Assembly (NCBI GenBank): GCA_021234155.1
Contig: JAJEKV010000014.1
Span: 13,504,494-13,568,493, forward strand
Source of the DNA: Isoetes taiwanensis
Taxonomy: Eukaryota; Streptophyta; Lycopodiopsida; Isoetales; Isoetaceae
Reading direction: 5' to 3'
Length of the DNA stretch: 64,000 nt
The stretch's first letter is position 1; each line of letters begins with the position of its first letter. The translations under genes were made by a program, and so were the position numbers. Of the stretch, positions 57,565 to 64,000 are shown piece after piece. Below the pieces are notes generated by a model. The model worked only from the letters and a program-made list of their open reading frames with translations, was not told where the DNA came from and searched no databases.

Positions 57565-58516
57565 CATTTCATATTGCCAGACTCTTTAGAAATTAGATGC
57601 ATGCCAATCCTTTAAAGTGTGAATCATACAAATAAACAAAGCCTAATCTCTCTCGTCAGGTATTATCGATTTTTTTTAAAGAATTGTTATCAACCGCACT
57701 TTGGAAAGACCATGTCACCAATTTTCTTTAAAGAATTGTTATCCAATTAGACTCTTCTTAAGTCACGTGATATTCATAACACAACAATTTTTACCCCATT
57801 TTTCCTCACATAGCATAACCCTATTGCACATGTTGATCTATAATACAAAACTATAATATGTGACGACTTGATCATGGTCTTACAGACCACCATAGTGGGC
57901 ACCCTCAATTTTAGTGTGCTCATACATTTAAGAATTCTATGTATCCATCAGCTATAGTTAGTTTAGTTTGTGCTTCGTTGCTTACTTGACTCGTTTTTTT
58001 TTAACAGGCAACTACAATGTAGTTTGCGTCCAACTATGCTAGTTTGAACCAAAAAATGTTTGCGAATGCCTTGCCTTTAAAAATATGTCCAGAAATACTG
58101 TCTCAAACGTTTGCACAAACATTCCATCTAAATCAATCAAGGGATCATATTATATCAGGCTCCACCATCAGCATTATACGTATAATGCTACGAATACCCA
58201 TTCAAAACCCTTAAAAACCTTAAGTTATAAAATACCAAAACCACAACTTTTACACCTTATTCTAACAAGCCTTTGCAAACAAATTCTAGGTCTCTGACCT
58301 TGACATTGTCAAGGAACCTTAATCGCTAAAAGAGAAATGCAAGGCGACAAAAAGTAGGCATTTTGGTAATTTTCCCTATTTTAAAACAATGGTGTGACGT
58401 GGCCCTTAAAGTCATGCGCGGTGGAGAAAAGGAGAGCACTTCATAAAAATGGGCAACGCCGGAAGCCAAACAAATGATTCTTCACTTGACACTGTCATAT
58501 ACCTGAGGTCGGGCAG
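57565..58516. other. Intergenic DNA upstream of the methyltransferase gene
   Basis: Non-coding and AT-rich. TTTAAAGAATTGTTATC occurs twice (near 57675 and 57728). The promoter of the methyltransferase gene should lie in the last few hundred bases, but no clear TATA box was found near 58400-58480. Confidence 0.45.
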
Positions 58517-60675
58517 ATGCAGCAACAGGCATATGGAGATGCGGATTATTGGGACACCAGGTATGCTCAAGACGTCGGATCCTTCGACTGGTACCAGCGT
58601 TACTCCGACTTGGTTCATCTTGTGCATAAACATATACCTCGAGCTGCCAGAGTCCTCATGGCTGGTTGTGGAAATGCAGGTCTGTATGTTTCTTCACTAG
58701 ATTTGTTGTCTTTGAACAATTAATAACAAGATAACTTTTCCGATCAAACTGAACAAAAGATATAACCTAGAACGATCACGTTGTTTATTCACATTTGTTT
58801 CAAAGGTTGAATTGATACAATCGCGTAATCCTAAATCCACAGAGGACAATCAGAGTGTTAGATGTCACTGATTTTCTGAGCTAGTTAAATAGAGCGTCTC
58901 TAAAAACATTTCCCTGGAAAGGCTCAAGAAATCAGAAATGTTCGCAGAGCTCTTTGACAGGGCATATAGTCCGTTTTGTCTGTATAACAACTACATATGC
59001 AAATAACATATAGGCTCTTAAATGCTGTTGCATCCAAATATGAAACGTTCTTTGCCATCCATTATGCGTGCCTCTCTCTACAAGTTAAATGCAGTTTAAC
59101 TTTCCTGTCCACAGTTTGTAACATCAGTATACTTGATGCATTTGATATTTGTGCAGTTATCTCAGAAGACATGGTGAAGGATGGTTATGAGGAAATTGTG
59201 AACATCGATATCTCGCCGGTCGTAATTGATGCAATGCAAAGGAAGTACCGTGCACTTCCACAGCTTACTTGTATGTTCTGAGCTATTTAGTTTACACGTG
59301 GATGTATGGTTCCTGATGGATGCTTGTTGAACATGCATATGTATATAGATGAAATGCTTATTGGTAGAATTCTACACAAACTAAACATAATACTCTAGAG
59401 ATATAATGTGGCAATATGCATGACTCCTTGTTACCTCTATTCTTGAAGCCTGGCATTATCATCCTGCTAACAAGGTGCATTGTTAAATATTGTGAGTGTC
59501 ATGCATAGCATTTCATTCATTATAATTACTTCTATGGTTCATATTAGATATAAACATGGATGCCCGCAATATGTATGCTTTCCAGGACGATACATTTGAT
59601 GCTGTATTTGATAAAGGTAAGACATAACTACCATCTACTTTATCCTGTCTCTAACAAGACTATCATATCAATATTAATTACAGTCACCAATTTGTTGTCT
59701 GGTCTTGTCATGGGCTTGATTGGACAATGATCAGGTTTGCTGGATTCTTTAATGGTGAGTATTAATCTCCATTTCCTTGCCAAATGCCAGTCCATTTAGA
59801 TCGAGAGCTCTGCGCATTTGGTAATAGAACACTGCAATAGTGAATTTTAAGTACTTTCATCAACTGAACATGCTGGATAAGTTGTGTTTGAACCTGTAGT
59901 GTGGAGCCAATGCACTTCAAAGCGCATATCAAATGCTTCAGGAAGTCTTCAGGTGCGAGCAATCCAAGTGTTTCATAAATTTTGAACTTAGATACTCGAG
60001 TATCAGATTTCAGCATCGTCAATTCTTGTTTTATTGTCAGGATCCTGAAACCCGGGGGCATATATATGCTGGTATCTTTCATCTCAGAATTTGTCTTCCC
60101 ACTTTATTCAAACAGGATACAAAGGGTTCTTTGCAGTCACTGTCCTGTTGCATACTTATTATAAGAAAATGTGCTAAATCCTAAATGATTGATTTTGGTC
60201 CTTTCTGTACAGGTTACCTATGGTGATCCAAGGATTAGAATGCCTCATTTGGAAGGACCTGGTCTAGGCTGGAGGATACTCCTGTATATCATATGTAAAT
60301 CTCAGACTAATCCACTTGCTAGTAATGAAAGATACTCACCATCTATCATCTATTCTTAGCCGCTGGCTGCTCTTTTTTTCACATTCTTCTACTGCATTTC
60401 AGCTAGACCAAACTCTTCGAGGGCTTTGGAGAGCTGCTCTAGAATCCTTTCAGAACCCATCCTTATGAATGGTGGGACTACATTGGATTCGTTTGTTGCT
60501 CTGGATGATCCTGATTTGCACTATGTATATGTCTGTGAGAAGGTTCTCTCTCTCTCCCCCTCTTCTTCCCATAATCAATAGGTTCATTACCGGCCCTGAC
60601 TAATGCCCTTATATTTAGGAAGGAATGCCCAGCCATTTGGAAAGGGAGGAAAGCTTGAAGACACCTTACTTCTAG
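58517..60675 (+). CDS. SAM-dependent methyltransferase, EEF1AKMT4/METTL13-like, nine exons
   Basis: Nine exons join in frame with GT/AG junctions throughout: 58517-58679, 59157-59270, 59548-59616, 59735-59754, 59900-59952, 60041-60071, 60213-60294, 60403-60542 and 60619-60675, ending in TAG. The product has 242 residues. Near the N-terminus it has YWDTRYAQ and FDWYQRY, the usual start of this family. The SAM-binding motif I is VLMAGCGNAVISEDM, interrupted by intron 1. NIDISPVVIDAM and DARNMYAFQDDTFDAVFDKG follow, then ILKPGGIYMLVTYGDP. Relatives methylate lysines, for example on elongation factor 1A, but the plant substrate is unproven. Introns are 76-477 bp, and exon 4 is only 20 bases. The ATG at 58517 was chosen because it gives the family's normal N-terminus. 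Confidence 0.85.
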
Positions 60676-62724
60676 GGTACTAATTTTTTTGTGAGGTTGC
60701 AAATGCGTTGTTTCCTCCTTTAGGATATAATAAATTGTGAAAAGAAATTGCTCTCAATTGGTCTTTTGGTAGTTACCATCTTTATGTCTTTGAGATGAGC
60801 TTTCTCTAGCTGAAAGGACAAATTCCAATTGGCAGTTATCATCTTTTATGTCTTCACGAAGAGCTTACTCTAGCTGAAAGGACAATACCCAAAGTCATTT
60901 GTAGGGTAGGTAAGACTAGCTCTTAATGAGAGTTGGTTGAACCCACCCTAGCGTATCCCGTCTATATCTGTAGAAGTATGTCGATCATCCTTTTGGTAAT
61001 GTTTGTGGAGGTTAGAGCTTTATACTTTTTATTTGCCATTTTGAAGGAGTGACATTGCGTTCGTATATGCGGAGGCCTAGGATGGGTTAGTGGCTGAATT
61101 AGGCACGGGAGTAGGCTGTACATTGCTAATAGAATATATAAGGGTAAATTGGGTGGCATCAATTGCATTGCAAATCAGATAGAGGGTATATATAGGGTAT
61201 GTATAGCGTAAGAGGCAAATTGTTCCAATGTGGTCGAATTTCAAGTGTTCCTCGATCCGTCGGCCATTTTGGATACCACCTTTGTAAAAGAAATTAACAC
61301 CAACAAAAGCAAGATTAGCAAATTATGACGATTTTTTTTTTGGGGTTTGTAGTAGTGTCCATCATTGCCGTGCCCCTAACGACACGTCGTGGTAATCGAG
61401 GCCAGGATTTCGGGGGTCACTGCCTCGCGGACACGTTACCTACCGCGCACTTGATTGGAACTGCACGCCTGACCGTCTCTCACGAACGGACCACATCCCA
61501 TTTATGTCGGCTTCACGTCTATACTGTGTTCGCGGGACTAGATGCAGACCTATGCCGCCAGTTATCGAGGTACTCGCTAACGGTCATCGTTGCCAGTTTG
61601 GCCTGCCTTCACTAAAATACGAGCCGATCTTCCTAAGACAATCCCAATTTCGCTATCCAGAACATCCAAATTGGCTCGAACATTCTCTGCCCCAAACGCA
61701 GGAAAGACAAATTTTCCATTAAAGTTCGGATTTTTGCAAAATCTGGAACCATCATGTATGGGACAGTGGCATCATTCCAGTAAGACCAAGTTTGGAAGAC
61801 CCCTCAAGAAGTAAGACATTTTTTCAATACAAGTTTTTGGCGTGATTCATACTTTGCCATGCCCCATGATTCCATCCATCTCATTTGCTTCATCTCATAT
61901 GCCTTCACCATCTCCCAAATCTAAGTTGGCTAAAATCTTCCTCCTAGTCATGAACAACTCACACACTCCATCATACATCAACCATTCATGAAAGATGCAA
62001 AAATCTCCATTTAAATTGGCCCCTTAATGGTCAAAGGACTATATTCTCTCTCTAAAAAAAACAAAGTAGAGAGAGAGAAAGGTGCACATTCTCATCCCAA
62101 AGTTTGCAAAGGCAAAACTTGGCCTAAGCATTACCAAAATTTCTAAGATTTGAAGTATGACATTGCAAAACCTGACACATCACCACATATCATCCACCTC
62201 ACCAAGCAAAATGCCACATTATCATTACATATCATCCACCTCATTTTTTCATCTCACAAAAAGTTTTTGACTATGAGAAAGATTCTCTCCATCCTACCAT
62301 GCCATGTCACCCTGGGACAACCAACTCATATTCTATACTTGCCACCTCATCGTTTCTAAGCCATTTTACTCCAAAAAATAGAAAATTCCATTTTCCAAAA
62401 ATGATTCCCCCCATCAAGAAGGGTATAAAAAAAGATGCCATATGGTATAAAGAATTTCCAAAAAAGACCATGGTACGACCTTAAAATGTTGATTCTTGGG
62501 ATTCGTGCCTTAGTTCATAAAGTAAAAAAAATATTTTCCTATCTACTCCCTCCCCGGGCGTGTGGAGCGCGACAGCCGTAATCCCACGTGGAGGTAGAGT
62601 ACGTGAATTTATAAATCTACCTCCATTCCTTATATACCCGAATCTCTTTTCTCATCAAGGCCTGTGGGATATATCCTTCTTGGAAATTTTTGAGACCTAA
62701 AAAGGCTAGGCCAAGATCCGACCC
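60676..62724. other. Intergenic DNA downstream of the methyltransferase gene
   Basis: No gene recognised. A diverged tandem duplication of about 55 bp lies at about 60768-60822 and 60834-60887 (both end CTCTAGCTGAAAGGACAA). CATATCATCCACCTCA is repeated near 62187 and 62226. The plus frame 61325-61615 has a hydrophobic start but no recognised family. The tail of the methyltransferase transcript should end in the first few hundred bases. Confidence 0.4.
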
Positions 62725-64000
62725 TTTTTTTTTTTTTTTGAAGGACGAACAAAAAAGTTTATTAATCAGCAAGAATAAGTACAAAATGAATATTTCTCAT
62801 CTAGTTGTATAAGCACAAGAGGGTGCTGCGGGAACACGAGCCTGCGACACCATGTGCTTACTCCATACTAGACAAGTAAAATGAGAGAAGGCTCTGCTTA
62901 AGAGGCTAACCACATTGAACCTGTAACGGCGTCAAATCCGATGTGACTACTGGAATCTCAGGAGAGTTTGAAGATGTAACTTGGGCCTTCGACAAAACAG
63001 TATTATCTTCAACCAAGTCAGCCCATTGGAGTGGAGCAAAGCGACCACATGCAACAGAAGGAGCAGAATCATGTATAGCAAGTGCTGAGGAGAGTTGGGA
63101 TGCAGAGGTGTTACAACCCTTAGCTAACTTTCGAGATTGATGAAGAGCAGGTGTATATTTAGGTGGAGGGTGGGCACCACGACGATCAATGTCCATGTAC
63201 TGCCTACAAACCTCTTCAACTTGCTCTTGCGACCTCTGAATTTCATCCAACCTTTGCCTCTGTTGATCCAGCAACAGAGGCGTGGGATCAACAGCTGGAA
63301 TAGATGTAGAGGAAGTCACAGGGGGACGAGAGACATCCATTGAAGAAGGAGCAAAGCTAGGAGTAGGATTTGTGGCAGAGGCAACTGGAGGAGCCTGCTG
63401 ATAAGACTTACGATACTGAGCAAGGAGAGGGGCCTTAGGGAACATGAGAGCCAGCTCTAGGCCATTTAACAATCATAGCTTGAATGGAAAGAACATGGGT
63501 CCACTTTGAACAACAATTGTCTGAGGCAGATCACGATGAATGGGGCGTGCTACACAAATCTTAGTAATGCCATTGGTTATAGCATGTTGTAGGTAAAGCC
63601 CAATCTCACTAGCAATGGCAGAAATGAACTCAGCATCCTGAAACTCTGGAGGAAAATCTTCAATAGCAATCCAGAATGGGGCACGTAAGGCATCTGGCTT
63701 ACCTGGAAAAGAGCCAGGAACATACTGTTGATACAACAAGAAATGTTTCCACAGAGGATCAACACCTCATTCTATGAGCTGAGCCGCCTCAGGAGACTCA
63801 AACATCAGGAGAAAACAACGTTGATCTTTGGCCACGAGCTTGATGGATTGATACGCAGGAAGTCCTAATTTGTGTAGATGCCCAGATAACCAAGATCCCA
63901 CGCGCTTCAGATCGAAGAAGGGGCCAGTGAAGTAACAAACAACAGAGCATGCAACTAATTGCTCCACATGACGAGGTGAGTCTCAGGACTGATCTGCACC
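62725..64000 (-). pseudogene. LINE-like ORF1 (DUF4283-type) fragment with poly(A) tail
   Basis: Minus-strand frames 63967-63767, 63739-63473 and 63472-62906 form one interrupted protein that runs off the right edge. The first parts (SIKLVAKDQRCFLLMFESPEAA, APFWIAIEDFPPEFQ, IASEIGLYLQHA) match the pattern of the DUF4283 nucleic-acid-binding domain common in plant LINE ORF1 and related proteins. A Pro/Ser-rich and Gln/Arg-rich tail follows, ending RFAPLQWADLVEDNTV. After a short untranslated part the minus strand ends in a poly(A) run (T run at 62725-62740). No endonuclease or RT lies between ORF1 and the tail, so it is an internally deleted or non-autonomous copy. Confidence 0.6.

Noticed and set aside
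61325-61615. 96-codon plus frame with a hydrophobic start
   Set aside because: No recognised domain, splice context or repeat of the frame; it is likely chance in an intergenic region.

Overview
The window looks like nuclear DNA of a land plant. It is dominated by nested and decayed transposable elements: LTR retrotransposons primed from initiator-Met tRNA, a CACTA-like DNA transposon, a MULE-like transposase and L1-type LINE fragments. One convincing host gene is present, with eight short GT-AG introns. The lineage cannot be fixed from the sequence. The element mix and short introns would fit a non-seed plant, but this is only a guess.

Layout. 1-2346: AT-rich non-coding DNA with a family of hairpin-forming repeats and a candidate MITE. 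2347-24263: a minus-strand tandem LTR-retrotransposon array that reads, from high to low coordinate, LTR1 - full internal region - LTR2 - truncated second internal region. It has no visible pol gene and carries eight copies of a 67-bp palindrome near its primer-binding sites. LTR1 is split by an 8-kb CACTA-like element (15007-22972) with 27-bp TIRs, an ATC target duplication and subterminal repeat arrays. 24386-26975: a broken MULE-type transposase gene. 27244-27822: a cluster of TTCGCC-type palindromes. 28870-33965: decayed LINE sequence and unassigned DNA.

33971-44726: an inactivated Ty3/gypsy element on the minus strand (553-bp LTRs, TGATG target duplication). It has gag-PR-RT-RH-IN plus a large extra coding region downstream of integrase. 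On the opposite strand, in the gap between integrase and that extra region, lies a small cysteine-rich ORF with its own TATA box. 44840-46131: a LINE RT fragment. 47867-57564: a second Ty3/gypsy element on the plus strand, in which an additional RNase H domain sits between protease and reverse transcriptase while the RT-linked RNase H is decayed. 58517-60675: an intact nine-exon gene for a SAM-dependent methyltransferase of the EEF1AKMT4/METTL13-like type. 62725-64000: a LINE-like ORF1 fragment on the minus strand with a poly(A) tail.

Apart from the methyltransferase, and possibly the antisense cysteine-rich ORF, nothing here looks like a functional host gene. The most unusual observations are the RNase H placement in the second gypsy element, the antisense ORF with its own promoter, the extra ORF block of the first gypsy element, and the conserved 67-bp palindromes. 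All element boundaries come from reading repeats by eye. No database search was possible.
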